From assembly GCA_012270665.1 (NCBI GenBank), contig JAAXHY010000045.1:1686-6970 (forward strand): DNA of 5,285 nucleotides, written 5' to 3'. Shown here one piece after another: positions 1 through 5,002 of the stretch (positions are counted from its first letter, which is position 1; each line of letters starts with the position of its first letter). The DNA comes from Dehalococcoidia bacterium (GTDB lineage: Bacteria; Chloroflexota; Dehalococcoidia; SAR202; UBA11138). The notes beneath the pieces were generated by a model that was not told the DNA's origin, ran no database searches, and saw only the letters and a program-made list of their open reading frames with translations. Position numbers and translations under genes: made by a program.

Positions 1-4
1 CCTC

Positions 5-1651
5 CTAGTTGTCGAGAATGGTTCTGACAAGCTCTCTGGCCTCGTCCAGATTATCAACGAAGCGATCCTCAGGTATATCTTTGAACACGTTGAACGAGTT
101 CAGGCTGCTGGCCACGGACCCGGTGAGGTTCATCACTATGCACTCGGTGTCTTCTTCTCCCGCGCTGCCTATCAGTTGCTCCATTATGAGGGCGGCGCTG
201 TCGTCCATGTGGGTCGTGTCGGAGAAGTCGAAGATAACCACCTCATGCTCTTGAATATCCGCGCTGACCACGCGCACAAGCTCGTTGGCCGAGGCGACCG
301 AGAAGTGTCCACGGAAGGCCAAGAGACCAGCCCGGGCCTGGAACATATCGAATTCGTCCTCATCGGCGTCCGGGTCGGAGAGGAATGTCTGGTCCAGAAG
401 TGGGACCGATATGACGCTGTCCAGCTCCAGTTGCTCGGACTGTCGCGCTCGCATTACCGCCGATACTATAAGCCCCAATGCTACGGCGGTAACGAGATCC
501 ACGAAGACGGTGAGCAGAAGCGTCATAAGCATGACCATGAGGTACTCGCGCGGGACGTGACGGATGCGAGTTACGAAGCGCCAGTCTATGATGTCCCAGC
601 CCACTTTTATCAGAATGCCTGCGAGCACCGCGTGGGGAATCGGTTCGGCTATCTGACCCATGCCAAGTACAAGCGCGAGCAATACGATGGATCTCAGCGC
701 GCCCGAAACCGGGGTGCGTCCGCCTGCCCGGATGTTGACCACCGTGCCCATAGTGGCTCCCGCGCCGGGAAGCGCGCCGACGATACCCGCGACGAAGTTG
801 CCGAGCCCCTGGCCCATGAGTTCGCGGTTGGGATTGTGCCTGGTGCGCGTGATCGAGTCGGCTACCAGCGAGGTCAGGAGGCTGTCTATGGAGCCTAGAA
901 GCGCGAGGATGAACGCGGGCTGGAGCGCGCTCGCCAGGAAGCCAGGCGACAGTTCGGGCAGGTAGAGTTCCGGTAGTCCGGTCGGTACCGCTCCGATGAT
1001 CGGGGCGTTGGTGAAGAAGAATATCGCGGCGGCCGTTCCCAGAATCAGCGCGACCAGAGGGCCGGGTAGATATTTGCTGAGTTTGCCGGGCCAGAATATG
1101 CCGGCCAGCAAAGCTATGAGACCGACGATGAGCGCGTGGTAGTTGAGGCTCGCGATTGCCTCCGGCCACGCCTGGATCGAGTTTATCGGTCTGCCCGGCG
1201 CCGCGTCAGCTCCGAGGATGGGCAGTACCTGGATTGTCATGACTATCACGCCGATACCGGACATGAACCCTGATATGACCGAATAAGGCGTGTAAGTGAC
1301 GAAACTGCCTATTCTCAGTATGCCCAGCGCTATCTGCAGAAGGCCGGCCATCATTACGATGGTGAATGCCTTGGTGAGGTCGCCGCCCGCGTGCTGGATC
1401 AGGACAACGGCCATCGCGATAGTCATCGGTCCGGTCGGGCCGCTTATCTGGGAAGGAGTGCCTCCGAATACTGCCGCAAAGAAACCGACGGCGATTGCGC
1501 TGTATATGCCTGCTATGGGTCCAAGTCCAGACGCTACTCCAAACCCCAACGCCACAGGCAATGCGATTACAGTAGCCGTAATGCCGCCGAAGATGTCGCC
1601 TGGCAGATTCTCGAAGTCGTAAGATAGGCGCAATCTAAGATTATGTCCCAT
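5..1651 (-). CDS. SulP-family anion transporter with C-terminal STAS domain
   Basis: This 548-residue inner-membrane protein belongs to the SulP (SLC26-like) family, which moves sulfate, bicarbonate or other anions; the substrate cannot be told from sequence. Residues about 15-400 are a run of hydrophobic helices. They carry the family's TM3 signature (SQISGPTGPM, residues 68-77), the TM8 anion-site region (GSIDSLLTS, 253-261) and the MGTVVNIRAGGRTPVSG stretch (301-317). A linker rich in Asp and Glu (426-435) leads to a cytoplasmic STAS domain (about 438-548) with the core FDFSDTTHMDDSAA (474-487). Length is normal for the family. The ATG at 1651 is the only reasonable start: an in-frame TAA lies about 20 bases upstream. 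No Shine-Dalgarno sequence precedes it. The gene stands 192 bases after the rhomboid gene with its own likely promoter, so it is probably a separate unit. I see no partner gene, such as a carbonic anhydrase or sulfate-assimilation gene, to hint at the substrate. Confidence 0.95.
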   Translation of the reverse strand: MGHNLRLRLSYDFENLPGDIFGGITATVIALPVALGFGVASGLGPIAGIYSAIAVGFFAAVFGGTPSQISGPTGPMTIAMAVVLIQHAGGDLTKAFTIVMMAGLLQIALGILRIGSFVTYTPYSVISGFMSGIGVIVMTIQVLPILGADAAPGRPINSIQAWPEAIASLNYHALIVGLIALLAGIFWPGKLSKYLPGPLVALILGTAAAIFFFTNAPIIGAVPTGLPELYLPELSPGFLASALQPAFILALLGSIDSLLTSLVADSITRTRHNPNRELMGQGLGNFVAGIVGALPGAGATMGTVVNIRAGGRTPVSGALRSIVLLALVLGMGQIAEPIPHAVLAGILIKVGWDIIDWRFVTRIRHVPREYLMVMLMTLLLTVFVDLVTAVALGLIVSAVMRARQSEQLELDSVISVPLLDQTFLSDPDADEDEFDMFQARAGLLAFRGHFSVASANELVRVVSADIQEHEVVIFDFSDTTHMDDSAALIMEQLIGSAGEEDTECIVMNLTGSVASSLNSFNVFKDIPEDRFVDNLDEARELVRTILDN

Positions 1652-1668
1652 AGGTGAGTAGTGCGGCG

Positions 1669-1697
1669 ATTATATGATGAATGGCATTTCAAAGAAA
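1669..1697 (-). promoter_or_regulatory. Candidate sigma-70-type promoter for the SulP gene
   Basis: A perfect TATAAT (coding strand, 1674-1669) lies 17 bases upstream of the SulP ATG. The hexamer 17 bases further upstream is TTTCTT (1697-1692), a poor -35 match. The expected transcript would begin near 1662, giving a leader of only about 10 bases with no Shine-Dalgarno. The -10 box is convincing by eye; the -35 is not, so an activator or an unusual sigma factor is possible. Confidence 0.4.
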
Positions 1698-1700
1698 GTC

Positions 1701-1710
1701 CTGAATTCTC
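1701..1710 (-). repeat. Intergenic motif GAGAATTCAG, copy 1 (upstream of SulP)
   Basis: The coding strand reads GAGAATTCAG here, just upstream of the -35 position of the SulP promoter. The same nine bases, GAGAATTCA, recur in the same orientation at 3001-3009 and 3529-3537. All three copies fall in gaps between genes and I found none inside a gene. The function is unknown; at this copy the position would suit an activator site. Confidence 0.45.
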
Positions 1711-1724
1711 CGGGAATGTTGTAT

Positions 1725-1752
1725 CAGGGTGGTCGGTAGGGGAATCACCCTG
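1725..1752. repeat. Inverted repeat in the rhomboid-SulP gap
   Basis: Seven-base arms (CAGGGTG at 1725-1731 and CACCCTG at 1746-1752) flank a 14-base loop. The repeat lies about 90 bases past the rhomboid stop codon. No run of T follows on the coding strand, so it is not a standard intrinsic terminator. It could be a weak RNA hairpin or chance. Confidence 0.3.
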
Positions 1753-1843
1753 GCTTTCTCCCATCCAAGAATGGAGGAATTTGCGCGCCCGTAGGCAGCG
1801 TGCCCAGGTGGTTGATACAGGTCTGTCTCCAGGCGACGCTGAG

Positions 1844-2884
1844 TCAGCGGTTGGCGCGAAGTTCGAGGAGGAGGCTGAGCGCCTGGGACCTGTCGGAATC
1901 CGAAAGCCCGAGGCGGACCGCCCGACCCAGGTCGTCCATGGCGCGCTCGACATTTCCGAGATCGGCCATGATCAGCGCGCGCCGGAGATAGGCGGGACCG
2001 TAGTTGGGTTGCAGCTCAATCGCCTCTTCGACCAGGACCAGGGCAAGTCCAAACTCCCCCTGCTCGTGGTGATTTTGGGCGTCCTTCAGGTAAGTGACCG
2101 GCGTTTCGCCAACCATTCGATTGCCTATGAAGACGCCGCCAACCAGTATTGCGACCGCGACCGGCAGAACCCACAATCGCCTGAACATAGGGTTGGTGTC
2201 TCGAAGTCGCTGCGGCCATCCCATGAGGTCATAAACCGGCCTGTACCTGGGGGAGTAAGCTATTCCGAGCAGCAGGCCCCCCGCGAATCCGCCTATATGC
2301 GCGAAATTGTCTATGCCGGGCATGATGAAGCCGACGGCCAGGTTGACGGCGGCCAGAAGCAGCAGCCCGACCAGGGTCTGCCGTCCCATTTCGCCCAGCA
2401 GGTTCCGATTCGAGAGAAAGAACGCGACAAGCGCGCCGAGTATGCCGAAAACCGCGCCGCTTGCGCCGACCCCTATCGCGTAAGGGGCAGAGCTAAGATT
2501 GAATGCGTAGCTGGTGATGCTGCCTGCCAGTCCGGCAAGGATGTAGATGACCAGAAAGCGCGTGTAACCGTACAGCCGCTCTATCTGATGTCCAAAAATG
2601 AGCAGGCCGATCACGTTGAATCCCAGGTGGATAAGTCCTGAGTGGAGAAACATGGCGCTGAACAGTCGCCAGTACTCACCGGACGCTATGAGCCAGCTCT
2701 CCATGGCGCCGAGGCGTATAAGGACATCTGCGGCGGTAGAGCCCCCAAGCAGTTCGGTCAGAAGAAACAGGACGATGTTTGCGCTAAGAAGAAGCCAGGT
2801 TACATACGGCGTTCGGTCAAGTCCGGGGGGCAGAAGCCTCGCACTGTTTGGGTAGTCTTCGGGATCAGATGGTCTTGGAAACAA
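1844..2884 (-). CDS. Rhomboid-family intramembrane serine protease with C-terminal TPR domain
   Basis: A 346-residue polytopic membrane protein of the rhomboid family, which cuts transmembrane substrates inside the bilayer. The active-site elements are all present: the L1-loop WR pair (72-73), the H81/H86/N90 cluster of TM2 (N90 being the usual oxyanion residue), the catalytic serine in GASG (S142), and the catalytic histidine in NFAHIGG (H196). A seventh hydrophobic segment (about 238-254) leads into a soluble helical tail (about 262-345) that reads as two TPR units, the first around ALVLVEEAIELQPNYGPAYL (281-300). The TPRs probably bind partner or substrate proteins; that is inference. The TTG start at 2884 is preferred because an AGGA sits 7 bases upstream, an in-frame TAG lies four codons upstream, and the next methionine (residue 61) would remove TM1. 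The gene follows ccmE by 170 bases and may have its own promoter. The substrate is unknown. Confidence 0.92.
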   Translation of the reverse strand: MFPRPSDPEDYPNSARLLPPGLDRTPYVTWLLLSANIVLFLLTELLGGSTAADVLIRLGAMESWLIASGEYWRLFSAMFLHSGLIHLGFNVIGLLIFGHQIERLYGYTRFLVIYILAGLAGSITSYAFNLSSAPYAIGVGASGAVFGILGALVAFFLSNRNLLGEMGRQTLVGLLLLAAVNLAVGFIMPGIDNFAHIGGFAGGLLLGIAYSPRYRPVYDLMGWPQRLRDTNPMFRRLWVLPVAVAILVGGVFIGNRMVGETPVTYLKDAQNHHEQGEFGLALVLVEEAIELQPNYGPAYLRRALIMADLGNVERAMDDLGRAVRLGLSDSDRSQALSLLLELRANR

Positions 2885-2885
2885 G

Positions 2886-2906
2886 GTAGAGTCCTATTGA
2901 CTCTAC
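2886..2906. repeat. Perfect 8+8 dyad next to the rhomboid start codon
   Basis: GTAGAGTC (2886-2893) and GACTCTAC (2899-2906) form an exact inverted repeat around a 5-base centre. One arm ends a single base from the TTG start and covers most of the AGGA ribosome binding site. The other arm overlaps the candidate -10 box. If transcripts run through from ccmE, the RNA hairpin would hide the ribosome binding site. If transcription starts locally near 2898, the dyad would instead be a DNA operator. No T run follows, so a terminator is unlikely. Confidence 0.6.
2892..2895 (-). promoter_or_regulatory. Shine-Dalgarno AGGA deciding the rhomboid TTG start
   Basis: AGGA on the coding strand stands 7 bases before the TTG at 2884. 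It supports TTG as the true start, since no ATG or GTG near the N-terminus would keep the first transmembrane helix. It lies partly within the right arm of the dyad described at 2886-2906. Confidence 0.6.
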
Positions 2907-2933
2907 GATAGCAGGCGTTGGTTTGGGCTTCAA
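2905..2933 (-). promoter_or_regulatory. Candidate promoter for the rhomboid gene
   Basis: The coding strand shows TTGAAG (2933-2928), a 17-base spacer, then TATCGT (2910-2905). TGC directly precedes the -10 hexamer, an extended -10 arrangement. Each hexamer matches the sigma-70 consensus at four of six positions. The predicted start near 2898 falls in the dyad centre and leaves a leader of about 14 bases that still contains the AGGA. Confidence 0.4.
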
Positions 2934-2965
2934 CGAGGACGTCAATCCGGAAGCGTCACAAATGT

Positions 2966-3001
2966 AGTGTGTGGGAACGGTTTAGCCCGCGGTCACACAC
3001 T
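2966..3001. repeat. Inverted repeat AGTGTGTG / CACACACT downstream of ccmE
   Basis: Perfect 8-base arms at 2966-2973 and 2994-3001 surround a 20-base spacer. It lies about 55 bases beyond the ccmE stop codon. In RNA it would form a GU/AC-rich stem, but no U tract follows on the coding strand. It may slow or end ccm transcription, protect the 3' end, or bind a protein; none of these is shown. Confidence 0.4.
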
Positions 3002-3046
3002 GAATTCTCGGTGAGTGTCCACGCGAGGGAGAATCTTCGCGGGTCT
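3001..3046 (-). repeat. Imperfect direct repeat, copy A (after ccmE)
   Basis: Reading with the genes, AGACCCGCGAA (3046-3036) starts 8 bases after the ccmE stop codon and is followed 25 bases later by CGAGAATTCA (3010-3001). The same two blocks, in the same order, follow the ccmD stop at 3558-3529 with only 9 bases between them. The 25-base insert in this copy contains a small CGCGA/TCGCG inverted repeat partner (3022-3026 with 3037-3041). Confidence 0.5.
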
Positions 3047-3054
3047 CTGGGGTC

Positions 3055-3519
3055 TCAGCCCGTGTCCCCCTCTGTGGCGGCGACGTACTTGGACGGACAC
3101 TTCACGATGATGTTCTCGCTCATGAAGACTCCGTTGGGATCGTAGCTGCCTTCCAGAATGATCTCGGAGTGTTCGTTGAAGAACAGGTCGGGCAGCACGC
3201 CTTCGTGGGCGGCGGCGAGGATCTCGGTCCCGTCCGTCAGGCGGAATTCGGAGAGTGTCGAGCCTGCGGCGCGGTGGAACGAGTCGGGCTCCAGTTTGCC
3301 GCTGACGCGGACTATCTTGCCCTCGGGAGAAGGGCCGATCTCGTTGATCTCGCCCACTGTATAGTAATAGACGGTCGCTCCGGAGAACGCCTGGAAGATG
3401 AAGTAGCCGAGAGCGCCGACCAGAACCACGAAGGCGATCAGCAGCTTTACTCGATGGGACGAGAGGGCGCCTTCTTCGGAGGATTGAGTTTCGGGCAGTG
3501 GAGCGAGTGCTTGGGACAT
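3055..3519 (-). CDS. ccmE: Cytochrome c maturation heme chaperone CcmE, cysteine-type (CxxxY)
   Basis: CcmE receives heme from CcmC at the outer face of the membrane, holds it covalently and passes it to the CcmF ligation step. The 154-residue protein has a cytoplasmic tail (1-23), one membrane anchor (about 24-43) and an OB-fold domain (about 48-145). Family landmarks include GKIVRVSGKL (67-76), HEGVLPDLF (105-113) and the GVFMSENIIVKCPSKY stretch (130-145). The heme-binding motif is C141-x-x-x-Y145 rather than the common HxxxY, so this is the cysteine variant known from Desulfovibrio and archaea in the so-called System I*. The ATG at 3519 places the anchor properly, though no strong Shine-Dalgarno precedes it. 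It lies 43 bases after the ccmD stop and is surely in the same operon. The sequence after Tyr145 is short (nine residues), without the longer C-terminal tail of many proteobacterial CcmEs. Confidence 0.93.
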   Translation of the reverse strand: MSQALAPLPETQSSEEGALSSHRVKLLIAFVVLVGALGYFIFQAFSGATVYYYTVGEINEIGPSPEGKIVRVSGKLEPDSFHRAAGSTLSEFRLTDGTEILAAAHEGVLPDLFFNEHSEIILEGSYDPNGVFMSENIIVKCPSKYVAATEGDTG

Positions 3520-3528
3520 ATCGGTCTG

Positions 3529-3558
3529 TGAATTCTCGTGTTCGGTGTTCGCGGGTCT
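3529..3558 (-). repeat. Imperfect direct repeat, copy B (between ccmD and ccmE)
   Basis: This is the shorter partner of the repeat at 3001-3046. It carries the identical blocks AGACCCGCGAA (3558-3548) and CGAGAATTCA (3538-3529), starting 4 bases after the ccmD stop codon and ending 9 bases before the ccmE ATG. It fills most of the 43-base ccmD-ccmE gap. The matching position after two consecutive genes suggests a local duplication or a retained RNA or protein site. Confidence 0.5.
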
Positions 3559-3562
3559 GTGG

Positions 3563-3871
3563 TCAGTTCTGCTCGGTTGCCTGTCTGTCGCGCTCTTCGA
3601 GGGCGCGCTTGAGAGCTTCTATCTCGCGCTGCATCTCTCTCTGTTTCCTGGAGACGTAGAATACATACACGAAGAAGGCGGCCCAGGTGATTATGAATAC
3701 GGCGAACAGGAATGGAAGGTTTGCCTCGGGGTCGCTGCCTTGCTGGGTCGGCGAGAGCGCCGCCACGCCGCTCAGCATGGACCAAGCGACCAGCGCGAGG
3801 CTGATGAGGGCGCCCAGGAGCGCCGCGCGCAGGGCGGGACCGCTATGCCATTCTCTGGTAAAGTTCGTCAA
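3563..3871 (-). CDS. ccmD: CcmD-like protein with an extra N-terminal membrane segment
   Basis: CcmD is a tiny membrane protein that stabilises the CcmC-CcmE heme complex and helps release heme-loaded CcmE. The C-terminal half here fits the family: a membrane segment NLPFLFAVFIITWAAFFVYVFYVSR (51-75), then a charged helix rich in Arg, Lys and Glu, about residues 75-97, likely cytoplasmic. CcmD proteins are poorly conserved, so placement between ccmC and ccmE matters as much as sequence. At 102 residues it is longer than usual because residues 13-35 form another hydrophobic stretch. The TTG start at 3871 overlaps the ccmC end by 29 bases; an in-frame TGA closes off longer versions. An ATG at 3778 (residue 32) would give a 71-residue protein of typical CcmD size with one full membrane segment. 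Neither start has a strong ribosome binding site, so the N-terminus is uncertain. Confidence 0.65.
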   Translation of the reverse strand: MTNFTREWHSGPALRAALLGALISLALVAWSMLSGVAALSPTQQGSDPEANLPFLFAVFIITWAAFFVYVFYVSRKQREMQREIEALKRALEERDRQATEQN

Positions 3872-4571
3872 GGTCGGACTCTGACTTTCTCAATGCGTAT
3901 CGTTCCGTCAGAAGGGCTACGTACATCACGGTGAACGTGACGACGGATACGAGCAGCGTGATATAGATTCTGGATGAAGCGATGGCTTCGTCTTCGGCGG
4001 CGGCGGGACCGATGTTGAGCGCGGGGTGCGCGGTCCTCCACCAGATCGAAGCCATGTATATGATGGGCGCGTCAACCGCTCCGATGAGCGCGATGACCGA
4101 GGCGAAACGCCTGCCCTGGCTGCCCATCGGCCCATAGGCGCGTATCATCAGGTAGGCGACGTAGATGAACCAGAGCGCGAGCGTGGTGGTCAGCTTGGGA
4201 TCCCACGTCCACCAGACTCCCCAGACGGGCTTGCCCCAGATGGCCCCGGTCACGAGTATCAGGCTGGCGTATATCACGCCGAGTTCGGCGGTGGAGTAGG
4301 CGAGGTCGTCCCACCGCTGACGTCCGGTAAACAAGTGCATCAGGCTGGCGACCGCGACGATGATGATGGATACCATGCCTATCCAGCCAAGCGGGACATG
4401 GAAGTAGAAGATGCGCTGGGAGACGCCGAGGTTCTGTTCGGTCGGAGCCCAGAAATACACGAGATAGAGTGTTAGGGCCATCAGCAGCGCGCTGGCGACC
4501 AATAGCGCGTCTCTGGCAAGACCGCGGGCCGGGGAGGAGGCTATTTCGGGAGATGCGGCGAGCTGCGTCAT
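3843..4571 (-). CDS. ccmC: Heme handling protein CcmC (cytochrome c maturation)
   Basis: CcmC binds heme at the outer surface of the cytoplasmic membrane and attaches it to CcmE. The 242-residue protein shows the expected six hydrophobic segments and the tryptophan-rich WWD signature WGKPVWGVWWTWDPKLT (112-128). It also has the two conserved heme-ligand histidines, H58 in FYFHVP before the motif and H182 in WWRTAHP after it. Its length matches CcmC and is far shorter than the related CcmF. The ATG at 4571 has no Shine-Dalgarno, but a well-formed promoter ends only about 10 bases upstream, so translation may be leaderless. It heads the ccmC-ccmD-ccmE operon and overlaps ccmD if the TTG start of ccmD is used. 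A region of about 17 residues (183-200, rich in Ala and Glu) extends the last periplasmic loop. ccmA and ccmB are not upstream, so the Ccm genes are split in this genome or lie elsewhere. Confidence 0.96.
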   Translation of the reverse strand: MTQLAASPEIASSPARGLARDALLVASALLMALTLYLVYFWAPTEQNLGVSQRIFYFHVPLGWIGMVSIIIVAVASLMHLFTGRQRWDDLAYSTAELGVIYASLILVTGAIWGKPVWGVWWTWDPKLTTTLALWFIYVAYLMIRAYGPMGSQGRRFASVIALIGAVDAPIIYMASIWWRTAHPALNIGPAAAEDEAIASSRIYITLLVSVVTFTVMYVALLTERYALRKSESDLDELYQRMA

Positions 4572-4580
4572 AGTATGTGC

Positions 4581-4610
4581 AATATATCACAAATGACCTT
4601 TGGTTGTCAG
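4581..4610 (-). promoter_or_regulatory. Promoter of the ccmCDE operon, likely nearly leaderless
   Basis: The coding strand shows CTGACA (4610-4605), an 18-base spacer, then TATATT (4586-4581), with TGA immediately before the -10 box (extended -10). Each hexamer matches the consensus at five of six positions. The -35 box lies 5 bases beyond the protease stop codon. Only 9 bases separate the -10 box from the ccmC ATG, so the message should start within a few bases of the start codon or at it. Confidence 0.6.
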
Positions 4611-4615
4611 CGGCT

Positions 4616-4990
4616 TTAGGGCGAGAGACCCTTGAGCCGAACCGCAGGCAGCCTCTTCAAGCGCTGGTTCAGCGGATCTATCTCTATGCCCACAGACTCT
4701 AGCGCCGTCACGCCCAACAGTGGTTCGACACCCGGCTCGCCATAGATGATAGTGCCTCCAACGATTTCGCCCATGAATTCGATTTCTGCGACAGTGATGT
4801 CCAGCCTGAGTTCGCTGCCGTCGGCCAGTTCGTAGATTCGTTCGCCTCTGGGTTGCAGCCCGATAGCTTCCAGATGCGGTCTCGGAACCAGGGAATCAGT
4901 CGCTCCGGTATCCACGAGGAACAGCCCTTCCCAAGCGCGCTCCGGATCCGCTAGATTCCTGATAGTGACCGTTACGTGTATCGCTCCCAC
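4616..4990 (-). CDS. Retropepsin-like clan AA aspartic protease
   Basis: A 124-residue protein with the fold signature of single-domain, retropepsin-like aspartic proteases found in bacteria. The catalytic motif is VDTGATDSLVP (26-36, catalytic D27). It is followed by the flap-region segment around ELADGSELRLDITVAEIEF (54-72) and the second hydrophobic motif PLLGVTALESVGIEIDP (90-106), equivalent to the ILG psi-loop. Such proteins must pair as homodimers to build one active site. There is no signal peptide or membrane segment, so it is probably cytoplasmic; the substrate is unknown. The GTG at 4990 is chosen because AGGAG lies 7 bases upstream and the next methionine (residue 73) would cut off the catalytic site. 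The gene begins 10 bases after clpX stops, so the two are likely translationally coupled. Confidence 0.88.
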   Translation of the reverse strand: MGAIHVTVTIRNLADPERAWEGLFLVDTGATDSLVPRPHLEAIGLQPRGERIYELADGSELRLDITVAEIEFMGEIVGGTIIYGEPGVEPLLGVTALESVGIEIDPLNQRLKRLPAVRLKGLSP

Positions 4991-4997
4991 TTGCGCT

Positions 4998-5002
4998 CTC
5001 CT
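4998..5002 (-). promoter_or_regulatory. Shine-Dalgarno AGGAG overlapping the clpX stop codon
   Basis: The clpX stop TAG runs directly into the ribosome binding site of the protease gene (TAGGAG), 7 bases before its GTG. This is the strongest ribosome binding site in the window. It decides the GTG start and implies coupling of protease translation to clpX termination. Confidence 0.8.

Noticed and set aside
176..898. A 240-codon plus-strand frame opposite the SulP gene
   Set aside because: Antisense to a well-supported membrane transporter. The product is arginine- and glutamate-rich with no family features.
360..1169. A 269-codon minus-strand frame inside the SulP gene
   Set aside because: It is a shifted frame of the SulP coding sequence, rich in Arg, His and Gly without any domain. 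The SulP frame fully explains the region.
1725..1752. The inverted repeat after the rhomboid gene as an intrinsic terminator
   Set aside because: Only a 7-base stem with a 14-base loop and no T tract follow the gene. Termination there is not supported.
1652..1843. Possible small gene or RNA in the rhomboid-SulP gap
   Set aside because: I see no conserved RNA structure or credible ribosome binding site with a coding frame. The only candidates are the SulP promoter, one GAGAATTCA motif and a weak inverted repeat.
1837..1849. Short palindrome CGCTGA-G-TCAGCG at the rhomboid stop codon
   Set aside because: Six-base arms with a one-base centre are too tight for an RNA hairpin and may well be chance at this GC content.
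1661..2641. Long open frame of 326 codons on the plus strand opposite the rhomboid gene
   Set aside because: It lies antisense to a gene with clear catalytic motifs. Its translation is strongly polar and low in hydrophobic residues with no recognisable domain, as expected of the complement of a GC-rich membrane-protein gene.
2966..3001. The 8+8 inverted repeat after ccmE as an intrinsic terminator
   Set aside because: The loop is 20 bases and no U-rich run follows on the coding strand. I list it only as a repeat.
3545..3934. A 129-codon plus-strand frame across ccmD and the end of ccmC
   Set aside because: It is antisense to the CcmD membrane helix and charged tail, which make sense in operon context. 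The plus-strand product is unrecognisable.
4026..4590. Open frames on both strands overlapping ccmC (4026-4475 plus, 4072-4590 minus)
   Set aside because: They share the DNA of ccmC, whose WWD motif and histidines are unmistakable. Their own translations carry no recognisable domain.
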